Part shown: positions 39,656 to 49,947 of the stretch, piece after piece
Layout: every line of letters begins with the position of its first letter
Position numbering within the stretch: position 1 is the stretch's first letter
Origin: an uncultured Sphingomonadaceae bacterium
GTDB lineage: Bacteria > Pseudomonadota > Alphaproteobacteria > Sphingomonadales > Sphingomonadaceae
Length of the DNA: 64,000 nucleotides
Assembly (NCBI GenBank): GCA_938050045.1
Contig: CALLJS010000010.1
Coordinates: 310,001 to 374,000 of the forward strand
Direction of reading: 5' to 3'
The notes under the pieces: model-generated
What the model saw: only the letters and a program-made list of their open reading frames with translations
What the model was told of the DNA's origin: nothing
Databases searched by the model: none
Program-made: the position numbers and the translations under genes

Positions 39656-40108
39656 ATGATTCGTGATCGTGTGAAAGCCGCGCAAATAGCGGCTATGAAG
39701 TCCAAAGATAAAGATCGCACTGCTGCGACTCGCTCTATCCTTGCCAAGATAAAAGATAAGGATATTGAACTGCGCGGTAAGGACAATGCGCTCAATGACG
39801 ATATCATCGTTACCGACGTCTTGCAAAAAATGGCAAAACAACGGCGCGAATCGATCATAATGTACAGCAAAGGTGGCCGCACCGAATTGGCCGAGACAGA
39901 GACTTTTGAACTCTCTGTGATAGAGGAATTTTTGCCATCGCAACTCAGCGATGATGACGTGAAAGCCCTTATTGAAACGCTTAAAACCGAGATTGGTGCA
40001 AAGAGCATGAAAGATATGGGCAAGCTGATGGGGGCTTTGAAATCCAAATATGGCAGCCAAATCGACATGGGAAAAGCTGGAGCATGGGTAAAGGCTACGC
40101 TTGGTTGA
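39656..40108 (+). CDS. GatB/YqeY domain protein
   Basis: The 150-residue protein is a stand-alone YqeY domain, related to the C-terminal tRNA-binding tail of GatB. It begins MIRDRVKAAQIAAMKSKDKD, continues through DVLQKMAKQRRESI, and ends in the family signature KDMGKLMGALKSKYGSQIDM. An upstream ATG at 39641 would add five residues that relatives lack. It is placed between carA and dnaG, as in many alphaproteobacteria. A role in tRNA-dependent amidation is only suggested by homology. Confidence 0.88.
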   Translation: MIRDRVKAAQIAAMKSKDKDRTAATRSILAKIKDKDIELRGKDNALNDDIIVTDVLQKMAKQRRESIIMYSKGGRTELAETETFELSVIEEFLPSQLSDDDVKALIETLKTEIGAKSMKDMGKLMGALKSKYGSQIDMGKAGAWVKATLG

Positions 40109-40148
40109 TGTTCATTCACAACAGGCTTGGGCGGATTGAGGGGCATTT

Positions 40149-42026
40149 ATGAGCCTTACCCCGCAATGGCTCGATGAACTGCGCAGCCGCACCACATTAT
40201 CAGCCCTCATAGGACGCAGCGTCAAAATTACCAAAGCAGGCCGCGAATATAAGGCTTGCTGCCCTTTTCATAATGAAAATACGCCTAGTTTTACCATCAA
40301 TGATGAAAAAGGGTTTTATCATTGTTTTGGGTGCAGCGCGCATGGCGATGCTATAAGATGGATGACCGATCAGCGCGGACTTGGCTTTATGGATGCGGTC
40401 AAGGAATTGGCTGCTGATGCGGGTATGCAAGTCCCTGCCCCTGATCCTAGAGCGGCGAAAAAGCAAGAACAGCGCAACAATCTTTATGACGTCATGACAG
40501 CCGCTCAAGATTTTTTTATGCAGCAATTACAAAATGTTCAAGGGTCAACTGCTCGCGAATATCTCAAAAAGCGCGGCATGAAACAAGAGACCGTCTTGGA
40601 TTTTGGCTTTGGCTATGCGCCCGACAATCGCGGCGCATTAAAACAAGCTCTATCGCATTTCGATACAGCGATGCTGGTTGAAGCAGGCTTGCTTATTTCT
40701 GTGGATGGTAAAGATCCTTATGATCGTTTTCGCGGTCGTTTAATGATTCCTATCCGTGATATTAGAGGCCGCGTCATTGCCTTTGGCGGTCGCATATTGG
40801 GAGAAGGCGAACCCAAATATCTCAATTCACCCGATACGCCGCTTTTCGATAAAGGGCGCACCCTCTATAATCTTGACAAAGCATCCCCAGCATCGCGGCA
40901 GACAGGGCGCGCTATAGTATGCGAAGGCTATATGGATGTGATTGCACTGGCCCAATCAGGCTATCTTGATTGCGTCGCACCGCTTGGCACAGCAGTTACC
41001 CAGCAACAAATAGAAATGCTATGGCGGATGAGCGAGGCGCCTATATTATGCTTTGATGGCGATCGCGCAGGCCAGAAAGCAGGCGTTCGCGCCGCCACTC
41101 GCGCGCTTCCTTTGCTCAAACCAGGGCATAGTTTGCGAATCAGCAACTTGCCAGCAGGACAAGACCCAGATGATATTGTCAGCACAGAAGGCAAAGCAGC
41201 ATTTGATGCACTATTAAACCAAGCAAAAGCTTTGGATGCGCATCTCTGGCATTATGAAAAAGCATCGCAACCGCTGAATACCCCTGAACAGCGCGCTGGC
41301 CTTAAACAAAGGCTCAATGACTATGTTTCTACTATTGGCAATGATGATATTAGAAATCTCTATGCGCAAGCCTTTAGAGAGAGATTTGATGATGTGTTTC
41401 AAAAGGCAAAATTTAAGCCTCAACCGAGACAAAATTTCAAAAAAAATGGTAAATGGAAGCCTTATAATCAAATTGAAGCCCCGCCATCGGACAAAGCACG
41501 CTCTATTGGAACGCATGGAAGCGATATTTTATTTCAGGCTATTTTGACCTGTTTATTACGCTATCCAACTCTAATTTCTCATAATTTTGAACAACTTAGC
41601 GGATTGAATATTAAAACCGAATGGCACCAAAATTTGCTCGATTCGCTATTAGAGAATATGGATCAAAAAGAAACACTTGATAATGAAGCCTTTTATACCA
41701 TATTAGAGCCATCATTGTATAATAAGGCAAAACAGCTTTTACGAGCAGATCAACCAAGTTTCGCCTTTAGCAAGAATATCTCAAAAGGTGACATAAAGGA
41801 TGATTTGAACCAGATTGGGGCAGATTTATCAGAGGCTATTCGCCTTTATAAACAAAAACCCAAATTGGACCGTGATTTGGAAGACGCTAGCAGACGCGCC
41901 ACTATGGCAGAAAATGACGATGAATTTGCGAATGCGTATGAAGATACATTGCGGATTGGAAATGCTAAAAAAGAATATAATCGCCGCCTTGCTGGGCTTT
42001 TGCAGCAGGATTTAAGCGATAGTTAA
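40149..42026 (+). CDS. dnaG: DNA primase
   Basis: DnaG makes RNA primers at the replication fork. The 625-residue protein has the N-terminal CHC2 zinc finger (CCPFHNENTPSF...YHCFGCSAHGD), the RNA polymerase domain with the TOPRIM signature IVCEGYMDVIALAQSG and the metal-site FDGDRAGQKA, and a divergent helicase-binding C-terminal domain from about 430. It starts 40 bp after yqeY and 46 bp before rpoD, the conserved macromolecular-synthesis arrangement. Confidence 0.97.
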   Translation: MSLTPQWLDELRSRTTLSALIGRSVKITKAGREYKACCPFHNENTPSFTINDEKGFYHCFGCSAHGDAIRWMTDQRGLGFMDAVKELAADAGMQVPAPDPRAAKKQEQRNNLYDVMTAAQDFFMQQLQNVQGSTAREYLKKRGMKQETVLDFGFGYAPDNRGALKQALSHFDTAMLVEAGLLISVDGKDPYDRFRGRLMIPIRDIRGRVIAFGGRILGEGEPKYLNSPDTPLFDKGRTLYNLDKASPASRQTGRAIVCEGYMDVIALAQSGYLDCVAPLGTAVTQQQIEMLWRMSEAPILCFDGDRAGQKAGVRAATRALPLLKPGHSLRISNLPAGQDPDDIVSTEGKAAFDALLNQAKALDAHLWHYEKASQPLNTPEQRAGLKQRLNDYVSTIGNDDIRNLYAQAFRERFDDVFQKAKFKPQPRQNFKKNGKWKPYNQIEAPPSDKARSIGTHGSDILFQAILTCLLRYPTLISHNFEQLSGLNIKTEWHQNLLDSLLENMDQKETLDNEAFYTILEPSLYNKAKQLLRADQPSFAFSKNISKGDIKDDLNQIGADLSEAIRLYKQKPKLDRDLEDASRRATMAENDDEFANAYEDTLRIGNAKKEYNRRLAGLLQQDLSDS

Positions 42027-42071
42027 AATATCCGTCATCTCATGTGGTGATGAAATATAGGGAAGTAAAGA

Positions 42072-44096
42072 GTGGCAAGTCGCGAAAAAAACAGCAAATC
42101 TAAAAATGATAAAAATGGAGATGCTCCAGTAATTGATAATAATGATGCTGCTATCAAAAAATTACTCACCAAAGCAAAGCGTCGCGGTTATTTAACTTAT
42201 GATGAGCTGAATGAAGCCCTGCCCCAAGACCAAATGTCATCCGACCAAATGGAAGATATTATGTCTTCTATATCAGAAATGGGCGTCAATATCGTTGAAA
42301 GCGACGAAGAAGCGGCTGAAGAAAAAGAAGAAGTCGAATCTATTGATACACCAGCAGATGAGAAAAAAATAGCGGCTGCAACCCCTAAAAAAGTAGCGGG
42401 TGATCGCACTGATGATCCAGTGCGAATGTATCTGCGCGAGATGGGTGCGGTGGAATTGCTAAGCCGTGAAGGTGAAATTGCGATTGCAAAACGTATCGAA
42501 TCGGGCCGCGATACGATGATTTTAGGATTGTGTGAGAGCCCCATAACATTTCATGCTATCATTGAATGGTCAAAAGCCCTGAATGACGAAGAAATGCAGC
42601 TTCGTGAGATTTTGGATTTGGATGCTATGCTATCAAAAGCACCAGAAAATCTAAGCGATGACGATGATGATGATAATGGTGAAATTAGTGCAGAAACCGC
42701 AGGCCCTAGTTTTAAAGAAGAAGAAGATATTGAAGAAGAGCCGCAAAAATCAGAGGATGACGATGAAGAAGTTATTGAGAGCGAAGCCGCTAAACAGCGC
42801 CGTTTAGAAGAGGAAGAAGAGGAAGATAACACGCTTTCCCTTGCCCAAATGGAAGAAGCATTAAAGCCCGATGCGCTTGAGAGATTTTCTAAAATTACAC
42901 GTCTGTTTAAGAAATTCTCGGCTATTCAAATCAACCGCATGCATGCGCTTGGTGCTGGCGATGATTTTCCTGATGCAACAGAGCGTAAATATCAAAAATT
43001 ACGCGAAGAATTAACCGCCGAAGTTGAAAGCGTTCAATTTCACGCCAGTAAGATTGAATTTTTGGTCGATCAACTTTATTCTTTTAATCGCCGTTTAACC
43101 GCGCTTGGTGGTCAAATGTTACGCCTAGCCGAGCGTCATAAAGTTCCGCGTCGTCAATTTTTGGATCAGTATATTGGCCATGAGATGGATGAAAATTGGC
43201 TAGAAACCGTCCAAAAAATTGATAAAAAATGGGCTAAATTTGTCGATGAAGAGCGGATGTCTGCAGAGCGTATTAGAGATGAAATCACTGATATTTCAAC
43301 TGCTACGGGTATATCTTTAATAGAGTTTCGTAGAATTGTGAATATGGTGCAAAAGGGTGAGCGCGAAGCGCGTATTGCCAAAAAAGAAATGGTGGAAGCC
43401 AATTTGCGACTCGTTATTTCTATTGCCAAAAAATATACAAACCGAGGCCTACAATTTTTGGATCTGATCCAAGAGGGCAATATTGGTTTGATGAAAGCGG
43501 TTGACAAATTTGAATATCGCCGAGGTTATAAATTCTCAACCTATGCAACGTGGTGGATACGACAAGCGATAACACGCTCTATTGCTGATCAAGCGCGAAC
43601 CATTCGTATACCCGTGCATATGATTGAAACGATTAATAAATTAGTGCGTACATCGCGGCAGTTTTTGCATGAACAAGGCCGCGAACCTACGCCAGAAGAA
43701 ATGGCCGAACGCCTCTCTATGCCGCTTGAAAAAGTGCGTAAAGTGATGAAAATTGCGAAAGAGCCTATCAGTCTGGAAACGCCTATTGGTGATGAAGAAG
43801 ATTCGCATCTTGGCGACTTTATCGAAGATAAAAATGCGATTATTCCAGTAGATGCTGCTATTCAATCCAACCTCAAAGAGACTGTTACGCGCGTATTGGC
43901 GAGCTTGACACCCCGTGAAGAACGGGTTTTGAGGATGCGTTTTGGTATTGGAATGAACACCGATCATACCTTAGAAGAGGTTGGTCAACAATTTAGCGTG
44001 ACGCGCGAACGTATTCGTCAAATCGAAGCAAAAGCCTTGCGTAAATTAAAGCATCCATCGCGCAGTCGCAAAATGCGAAGCTTTTTGGACCAATAA
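42072..44096 (+). CDS. rpoD: RNA polymerase primary sigma factor RpoD
   Basis: The 674-residue protein is the housekeeping sigma-70. It starts with GTG. Region 1.1 is followed by region 1.2 ([18 protein letters not shown]), then a long acidic non-conserved insert at about 195-255 rich in Asp and Glu. Region 2 contains [34 protein letters not shown] and [20 protein letters not shown], and region 4 is [20 protein letters not shown]. The region 4.2 helix-turn-helix indicates standard -35 recognition. It follows dnaG. Confidence 0.98.
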   Translation: MASREKNSKSKNDKNGDAPVIDNNDAAIKKLLTKAKRRGYLTYDELNEALPQDQMSSDQMEDIMSSISEMGVNIVESDEEAAEEKEEVESIDTPADEKKIAAATPKKVAGDRTDDPVRMYLREMGAVELLSREGEIAIAKRIESGRDTMILGLCESPITFHAIIEWSKALNDEEMQLREILDLDAMLSKAPENLSDDDDDDNGEISAETAGPSFKEEEDIEEEPQKSEDDDEEVIESEAAKQRRLEEEEEEDNTLSLAQMEEALKPDALERFSKITRLFKKFSAIQINRMHALGAGDDFPDATERKYQKLREELTAEVESVQFHASKIEFLVDQLYSFNRRLTALGGQMLRLAERHKVPRRQFLDQYIGHEMDENWLETVQKIDKKWAKFVDEERMSAERIRDEITDISTATGISLIEFRRIVNMVQKGEREARIAKKEMVEANLRLVISIAKKYTNRGLQFLDLIQEGNIGLMKAVDKFEYRRGYKFSTYATWWIRQAITRSIADQARTIRIPVHMIETINKLVRTSRQFLHEQGREPTPEEMAERLSMPLEKVRKVMKIAKEPISLETPIGDEEDSHLGDFIEDKNAIIPVDAAIQSNLKETVTRVLASLTPREERVLRMRFGIGMNTDHTLEEVGQQFSVTRERIRQIEAKALRKLKHPSRSRKMRSFLDQ

Positions 44097-44207
44097 TCAT
44101 ACGAAATTGTTATTTTTTTTGATTTTGTAAACTCTGTATTTATCTTTTCGAGCTAGAGCATCTTTATATTTACCATTTTTTGGATTTGGTATCTGCAAAG
44201 GATGTTT

Positions 44208-44912
44208 ATGAGTAACAGTCAATTAAGTGCACAAAAATTTGATAAATTAGGAACGTCAATCGTGCGGCGCGCCAATAATGATGGTTCTATCAATATTATT
44301 GCGCCCTTTATCAAAACATTATCCAACTCTATCGATGGATTGAATTTGCGTGACGAAGCGCGCAAAGAAAAACCAATGATGATTGCTGATATTGCGCATT
44401 ATTTATGTGTCGCCCATGGCAAGCATCCTGGTATAATTGAGCATGCAATGAGCAAGATTGTAGAAGATTGTTCGCGCGAGTGGCTGGTGCGAGCGGCCGA
44501 TGGTTTTACGCGAGAACGGATATATTTAACTGAATTAACGGTGGTGGCTGGCCCCATAACGCGGATTTCTGGACAAGATGAAACCGACATGTTGATCGTA
44601 AATCAATCCAAACACTATAAAATGTTAGCCTCTTCAGATAGAAAAGGCTGCTCCATTGGCGCAGCGGCGGCGTTCATTATGGATTGGCATCATATTCGCC
44701 ACTTGATGGATATTCTCGCTCTTCAGTTGAATATAACCGTACCATCCAATACTTTGCCAGCGGCAGATGAAACGGCCAGAATGATTAATGAATATGCTAC
44801 GAGCGAGAATATTACGCGGGCAATTAATTTTGGAGCTGACCAAATATTATCGCAACAAAGAGCATTTTGGAATCTCATAAAAGCGCGCGCGACATCGCGC
44901 AATGCGGCTTAG
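44208..44912 (+). CDS. Conserved hypothetical protein, unknown function
   Basis: I do not recognise this 234-residue protein. It is soluble and mostly helical with no signal peptide. A segment IAHYLCVAHGKHPGIIEHAM and a later WHHIRHLMDILALQLNI, with several His and Trp, could be a metal or cofactor site, but no known motif fits. The C-terminus (ADQILSQQRAFWNLIKARA) is basic. The ATG at 44208 has AAGGA 5 nt upstream, which favours it over the ATG at 44202. It lies 74 bp before the MoxR gene and may belong to that operon. Confidence 0.7.
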   Translation: MSNSQLSAQKFDKLGTSIVRRANNDGSINIIAPFIKTLSNSIDGLNLRDEARKEKPMMIADIAHYLCVAHGKHPGIIEHAMSKIVEDCSREWLVRAADGFTRERIYLTELTVVAGPITRISGQDETDMLIVNQSKHYKMLASSDRKGCSIGAAAAFIMDWHHIRHLMDILALQLNITVPSNTLPAADETARMINEYATSENITRAINFGADQILSQQRAFWNLIKARATSRNAA

Positions 44913-44986
44913 CTGAAATCAAACTTGCAAAGATATAATATCCCAGTAAAGCATTAATCGTATGATTAATTTTAGAGGGTTTATTT

Positions 44987-45829
44987 ATGAAATTTGCTGG
45001 TACTGATAATTATGTTGCTACCGAAGATTTAAAAGTTGCCGTAAATGCTGCTGTTAAATTACGCCGCCCGCTTCTTGTAAAAGGTGAGCCTGGAACAGGA
45101 AAAACGGTTTTAGCCCACGAAATTTCAAAAGCTTTAGCCGCTCCCTTGATTGAATGGAATATCAAATCCACCACCAAAGCTCAGCAAGGACTTTACGAAT
45201 ATGATGCTGTGGCGCGTTTACGCGACAGTCAACTGGGTGATGAGCGCGTCCATGATATTAAAAATTATATCAAACGCGGTAAATTATGGGATGCTTTTAC
45301 CAGCACTGAATTACCGATATTATTGATCGATGAAATTGACAAAGCTGACATTGAATTTCCCAACGATTTATTGCAAGAGCTCGATCGGATGGAATTTTTC
45401 GTGTATGAAACGCAAGAAACCATAAAAGCAATCGAACGGCCCATTGTTATAATCACGTCCAATAATGAAAAAGAATTACCCGATGCGTTTTTACGGCGCT
45501 GCTTCTTTCATTATATTAAATTTCCCGATCGTGAAACGATGCAGGATATTATTGATGTTCATTTCCCAGATATTCAAAAAATATTAGTGAGCCGGGCTAT
45601 GGATATATTTTATAATATTCGTGAAGTCCCTGGCCTTAAAAAGAAACCTAGCACCAGCGAATTGCTCGATTGGCTCAAATTATTACTTTATGAAGATATG
45701 CCGCTTGATGTGCTACAAAATGCAGATTCAACAAAAGCGATTCCACCGTTACACGGTGCGCTCCTTAAAAATGAGCAAGATATTATGTTGTTTGAACGCC
45801 TTGCATTTATGGCCAAACGCAACAGCTAA
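44987..45829 (+). CDS. MoxR-family AAA+ ATPase
   Basis: The 280-residue protein is a MoxR-type chaperone ATPase. Walker A is GEPGTGKTVL (about residues 37-46), Walker B is LLIDEIDKAD, and sensor 1 is VIITSNNEKELPDAFLRRC with the arginine finger near the end of the latter. MoxR proteins work with a vWA partner to insert metals or mature complexes. The gene is followed at 54 bp by its vWA partner. The short C-terminal lid matches the CoxD/NorQ-like class, but no target metalloenzyme is encoded nearby. Confidence 0.92.
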   Translation: MKFAGTDNYVATEDLKVAVNAAVKLRRPLLVKGEPGTGKTVLAHEISKALAAPLIEWNIKSTTKAQQGLYEYDAVARLRDSQLGDERVHDIKNYIKRGKLWDAFTSTELPILLIDEIDKADIEFPNDLLQELDRMEFFVYETQETIKAIERPIVIITSNNEKELPDAFLRRCFFHYIKFPDRETMQDIIDVHFPDIQKILVSRAMDIFYNIREVPGLKKKPSTSELLDWLKLLLYEDMPLDVLQNADSTKAIPPLHGALLKNEQDIMLFERLAFMAKRNS

Positions 45830-45883
45830 TCTATTCATGTCAAGGATTATTGGTCATTATTTGCGCGATGAAATGAGTATTTT

Positions 45884-47062
45884 ATGTTTTTCAATTTTAT
45901 GGATGAATTAAGAAGCGCTGGATTAAAAATATCCTTAAAAGAACATTTAATGCTTCTTGATGCTCTAAATGCGCAAGTGATAGATCAAAGCCCAGAAGAA
46001 TTTTATTTTTTAGCACGCACTACATTGGTCAAAGATGAAGCAAAATTAGATCGCTTTGACCAAGTTTTTAACAAAATATTCAAAGGCCTTTTTAGTGATT
46101 ATGCCGAAGAAGGCGCGGAAATACCGCTGGATTGGCTTAAATCAGTTGCCGAAAAATATCTCTCCGAAGAAGAAATGGAGAAAATCAAAGCCATTGGTGA
46201 CTGGGATGAGCTGATGGATACGCTTAAAAAGCGTTTAGCCGAGCAAGAGAAACGCCATCAAGGAGGCAGTAAATGGATCGGTACGGGCGGAACGTCTCCT
46301 TATGGAAATGATGGATATAATCCAGAAGGCGTCCGCATTGGTGGGACGAGCAAACATAAAAAAGCCGTCAAAGTTTGGGAAAAACGCGAATTTGAGAATC
46401 TCGACAATGATCGTGAAATCGGAACGCGCAATATCAAGATTGCCATGCGCAGACTGCGCCGTTTTGCCCGCGAAGGCAATGCCGAAGAGTTAGACATTAA
46501 TGGAACCATAGAGGGTACTGCAAAGCAAGGATGGCTTGACATAAAAATGCGGCCAGAGCGCAGAAATGCCATTAAATTGCTGCTATTACTAGACGTTGGC
46601 GGATCAATGGATCCTTTCATAAAATTGTGCGAAGAATTATTTAGCGCAGCAACCAGCGAATTTAAGAATATGGAGTTTTTCTATTTTCATAATTGCCCCT
46701 ATGAAGGCTTGTGGAAGGATAATAAACGCCGCTTTGCCGAACGCACCAACACATGGGATATTTTGCATAAATATCCGCATGATTATAAAATTATCTTTGT
46801 TGGTGATGCGGCTATGAGCCCCTATGAAATCACACATCCTGGCGGCAGCGTAGAGCATTTTAACGAGGAATCAGGCCATATTTGGATGCAACGTTTCACA
46901 CAGACTTATACATCGTGCATTTGGTTAAACCCAGTTCCTGAAAAACAATGGGGCTATTCACAATCCACCAAAGTGATGCGCGATATTATGAATGATCGCA
47001 TGTATCCACTGACTTTGAGCGGCCTTGATGATGCTATGCGCGAATTATCCCGCAAAAATTAA
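45884..47062 (+). CDS. CoxE-like vWA-domain protein, MoxR partner
   Basis: The 392-residue protein has an N-terminal helical domain typical of the CoxE family (MDELRSAGLKISLKEHLMLL, RFDQVFNKIFKGL) and a C-terminal von Willebrand factor A domain. The metal site opens with LLLLLDVGGSMDPF, where the usual DxSxS is DVGGS, as is common in this family. It has no signal peptide or membrane helix and should be cytoplasmic. With the upstream ATPase it forms a MoxR-vWA pair. Its stop overlaps the stop of the AspH-like gene by 4 bp on the other strand. Confidence 0.9.
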   Translation: MFFNFMDELRSAGLKISLKEHLMLLDALNAQVIDQSPEEFYFLARTTLVKDEAKLDRFDQVFNKIFKGLFSDYAEEGAEIPLDWLKSVAEKYLSEEEMEKIKAIGDWDELMDTLKKRLAEQEKRHQGGSKWIGTGGTSPYGNDGYNPEGVRIGGTSKHKKAVKVWEKREFENLDNDREIGTRNIKIAMRRLRRFAREGNAEELDINGTIEGTAKQGWLDIKMRPERRNAIKLLLLLDVGGSMDPFIKLCEELFSAATSEFKNMEFFYFHNCPYEGLWKDNKRRFAERTNTWDILHKYPHDYKIIFVGDAAMSPYEITHPGGSVEHFNEESGHIWMQRFTQTYTSCIWLNPVPEKQWGYSQSTKVMRDIMNDRMYPLTLSGLDDAMRELSRKN

Positions 47063-48084
47063 CTGCTATCTACTATCTCAAACAATGCTATGATTTGTTT
47101 TTGCTCTTCCTCTGATATTTCAGGTCGCCAAATATCAAAAATTAGAACCAGCCTATCTTTATCGCTATTATTCCATGCTTCATGCTCAACAGTATCATCA
47201 AATACCATCAATTCTCCTTCGTTCCACTCGCGCGTTTCCCCGCCCACTCTAAATCCACATTTTTCAGGAACAAAAAGCGGCAAATGACAGATGAAACGAG
47301 TATTAAGCATACCAGTATGCGGCGGAATTTTAGCACCAGCCTTCAATAAGGAAAACATGATAGAAGGCGCACGCGAGGTTATACGGCACAATGGGACATT
47401 ATCTATGATTGTCTTATGAGTAATGGGGCATAGGCGCGCTATTTCTTCATTTGGTCCGCCATTTTCCCACAAATATAAAGTGCTCCACTCATCATTATCT
47501 AATAATCCATGAACATCCCCTTGCGGTCGTTCATTTTGAGCCTGAATATAGGGATTAAATCTTGATTTATTCTCAAGCAACCTACCGGCCTCTGTATGAA
47601 TGGCCTCATAATTTTCATTGATTTTTTCGATCCATCCATAATCAGATATATCTGCAAATTGACAATAATCCGTACCAGAATAATAAAAAGACATTGGCGT
47701 TTGCGGATATGATTGCATTGCAAGGGGGCGTTGCCGCTGGCCCAACATCATTTCTAATGAATGTTGAAAATTCTTATGACGCTTATCAAGAGTATATCCT
47801 TTTTTATCCAGATTCTCTATTAATATATTTTTGAATCGATCATTAAGCCACTGTATAGTGCCTTGAGCGCGTAGAGAATCTTGCCGCAAATTTTGCGTCA
47901 TTGGCAGATTTCTCATAAGATTAAGAGCAGCTCCATAATATGCCGATGCAGATCTAAAATCATTTTGAAGTAATCTGTGATCGGCCTTGGCAAGCATGGC
48001 TAATGCATTTTTATTATTTTGCATCAATCTCTTATCTGCTTGTGCTTCAGAGATAGCGGGGTGCGGTTTGCTATAATCTACCAT
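47059..48084 (-). CDS. Aspartyl/asparaginyl beta-hydroxylase family protein with TPR-like N-terminus
   Basis: The roughly 341-residue protein has an N-terminal helical TPR-like region (ADHRLLQNDFRSASAYYGAA) and a C-terminal AspH-type Fe(II)/2-oxoglutarate dioxygenase domain. Iron ligands should be the His in IPPHTGMLNTRFICHLPL and the late His in FDDTVEHEAWN; GFRVGGETREWNEGELMVF is the family signature between them. I use the ATG at 48084, 1 bp after the DUF1343 stop, giving a tight operon. The substrate is unknown: related enzymes hydroxylate lipids (LpxO) or proteins. Confidence 0.85.
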   Translation of the reverse strand: MVDYSKPHPAISEAQADKRLMQNNKNALAMLAKADHRLLQNDFRSASAYYGAALNLMRNLPMTQNLRQDSLRAQGTIQWLNDRFKNILIENLDKKGYTLDKRHKNFQHSLEMMLGQRQRPLAMQSYPQTPMSFYYSGTDYCQFADISDYGWIEKINENYEAIHTEAGRLLENKSRFNPYIQAQNERPQGDVHGLLDNDEWSTLYLWENGGPNEEIARLCPITHKTIIDNVPLCRITSRAPSIMFSLLKAGAKIPPHTGMLNTRFICHLPLFVPEKCGFRVGGETREWNEGELMVFDDTVEHEAWNNSDKDRLVLIFDIWRPEISEEEQKQIIALFEIVDSS

Positions 48085-48085
48085 A

Positions 48086-49279
48086 TTAATAGAGGTGATA
48101 TTTCTTGCTCGCTTTTGCCCATGCGGTCTCATCAGCAATCGTCAAAGCATCTAATTCATCGGGCGTTGCATTGGGATTATCCACCCATTCGCGTAATAGC
48201 GAACCTCCGTTTATAACATCAATTGCCAATTTACCAAATTCATATTCATATTCAAAATCACGCCATAAAGCATAATTAGGATAAAGATTAAGGATCGCTC
48301 TAAAGGCTGCAACCTGTATGCGCCATGGCTTGAATTTTTCATGTATATAATAGGGGCCATCACAATGGATTTGAACACCATGGCATAATTGGCCGACATG
48401 TTTATGAAAAGTAGGCTCAAACCAACATTCTCGCAATATACAGCCTTCCAGCCAATGCGGTGCAATTTTGTGCATTTCTGATATGATGGCTTTGGCATCA
48501 ATATCTGGCGCACCAAATATCTCTAATGGGCGTGTCGTTCCTCTTCCTTCTGATAATGTAACGCCTTCAAGAAGCACCGTCCCCGCATAAGCGCGGGCCA
48601 TAGAGACATTAGGCGCATTTGGGCTTGGGTTTATCCAATCACGATCCGATGGCCAACCATGGTTATCCGATAAGTCCCAACCTTGCATTTGAACCACTTT
48701 ATAACCAACATCTAAATTTAGCATATCAATGAAATAATGTCCAAGTTCACCAAGTGTAAGGCCATGGCGCATAGGCATTTCAGCAGCCCCAACAAAGCTT
48801 TGCCATCCATCGCGTAAGGATAGCCCTTCGATAGGGCGGCCCGATGGATTAGGACGATCTAGCACCCAGACGTCTTTGTTCAAACGCGCCGCAGCCTCCA
48901 AGATGTAGCGCAATGTTGTTACAAATGTATATATGCGGCAGCCTAAATCTTGTAGATCAAATAACAGAATATCAAATGAATCCATCATTTTATCTGTGGG
49001 TTTGCGCACTTCTCCATAAAGACTAAAAATTGGAATATTATATATTGGATCATAATAATCCTCAGATTCCATCATATTATCTTGCTTGTCCCCGCGCAAA
49101 CCATGCTGCGGCCCAAAAGCAGCCGTCAGATTAATCTCATCGCAGGCCGCAAGCGCATCAAGCGAATGCGTCAAATCTTGTGTGACAGAAGCAGGATGCG
49201 CCAATAATGCAACCCGCTTACCGCGCAAAGATGCTTTTAAGTGCTTATCATTGATTAAAATATCGATACCATTTTTCAT
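48086..49279 (-). CDS. DUF1343 / NamZ-type exo-beta-N-acetylmuramidase
   Basis: This 397-residue protein matches DUF1343, whose characterised member NamZ releases N-acetylmuramic acid from peptidoglycan fragments. Signatures are GKRVALLAHPASVTQDLTHS, AAFGPQHGLRGDKQDNM, FDILLFDLQDLGCRIYTFV, VLDRPNPSGRPIEG and LSEGRGTTRPLEIFGAP. No signal peptide is visible, so it would act in the cytoplasm on imported fragments. It lies between the DOMON-like and AspH-like genes, all on one strand and 1-4 bp apart. Confidence 0.9.
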   Translation of the reverse strand: MKNGIDILINDKHLKASLRGKRVALLAHPASVTQDLTHSLDALAACDEINLTAAFGPQHGLRGDKQDNMMESEDYYDPIYNIPIFSLYGEVRKPTDKMMDSFDILLFDLQDLGCRIYTFVTTLRYILEAAARLNKDVWVLDRPNPSGRPIEGLSLRDGWQSFVGAAEMPMRHGLTLGELGHYFIDMLNLDVGYKVVQMQGWDLSDNHGWPSDRDWINPSPNAPNVSMARAYAGTVLLEGVTLSEGRGTTRPLEIFGAPDIDAKAIISEMHKIAPHWLEGCILRECWFEPTFHKHVGQLCHGVQIHCDGPYYIHEKFKPWRIQVAAFRAILNLYPNYALWRDFEYEYEFGKLAIDVINGGSLLREWVDNPNATPDELDALTIADETAWAKASKKYHLY

Positions 49280-49283
49280 ATTT

Positions 49284-49805
49284 TCATCTAATGTCTTGCG
49301 GATGTAAAAAGCAATGCTTTTGATGAAAATCTGGTTTATTATCGCAATGTTTTAACGCCCAATAAGATTTGCCCTCTGGTGATTCCAATATTATGCAAAG
49401 CCCAATTTTGGCATTTTGCCTATTGATTGCTAAATTGTCCAACGCAATCATGACATCCAAATTTCCATCGCTATTTACGACCCGAATTTTGGGTTGTTTT
49501 ATACTTATTATTTTCATGCCTTGGCGATAATCATCAAAATGATATGCCGCCCAATCACCGTTAGGCGCAAAATTAAACTCGCAATATTCTGTCTCATTAG
49601 CGCTTTGCACAAATAATTCAAAACAGCTTGATTGCCATATTTCATCACGAAAAACTGGATTATGGGAGGCAGGTTCCAACATTAATGACGCCGTATCCCC
49701 TCTGATTTGAAAACCAATGCGTAAAGGAGCTTCAAAGCTGTCAATATGGCAGGAAACTCCATAATCTCGGTGTATCTGATTCCATGGGTGGCGTTTTAAT
49801 TCCAT
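49284..49805 (-). CDS. DOMON-like domain protein
   Basis: The 173-residue protein is a single beta-sandwich of the DOMON-like (CBM9-related) type: MELKRHPWNQIHRDYGVSCH, then RIGFQIRGDTASLMLEPASH, LWQSSCFELFVQSANETEYCEFNFAPNGDWAAY-type segment (here DEIWQSSCFELF) and YWALKHCDNKPDFHQK at the end. No signal peptide is seen. DOMON domains bind sugars, heme or other ligands. The gene is first in the operon with NamZ, a pairing that suggests a role linked to amino-sugar or cell-wall recycling, but this is inference. Confidence 0.82.
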   Translation of the reverse strand: MELKRHPWNQIHRDYGVSCHIDSFEAPLRIGFQIRGDTASLMLEPASHNPVFRDEIWQSSCFELFVQSANETEYCEFNFAPNGDWAAYHFDDYRQGMKIISIKQPKIRVVNSDGNLDVMIALDNLAINRQNAKIGLCIILESPEGKSYWALKHCDNKPDFHQKHCFLHPQDIR

Positions 49806-49947
49806 AGTGAAAGCCTTAATTTAATCATATTTCTAACAATATAGCTGCGCTCTATTATAGATACGGTATATTTAGAAATGATAATCATATATTGTGCGCA
49901 AACAATGCTATTCATTAACCCTATGACATGCTAACGGCGCAAATATT

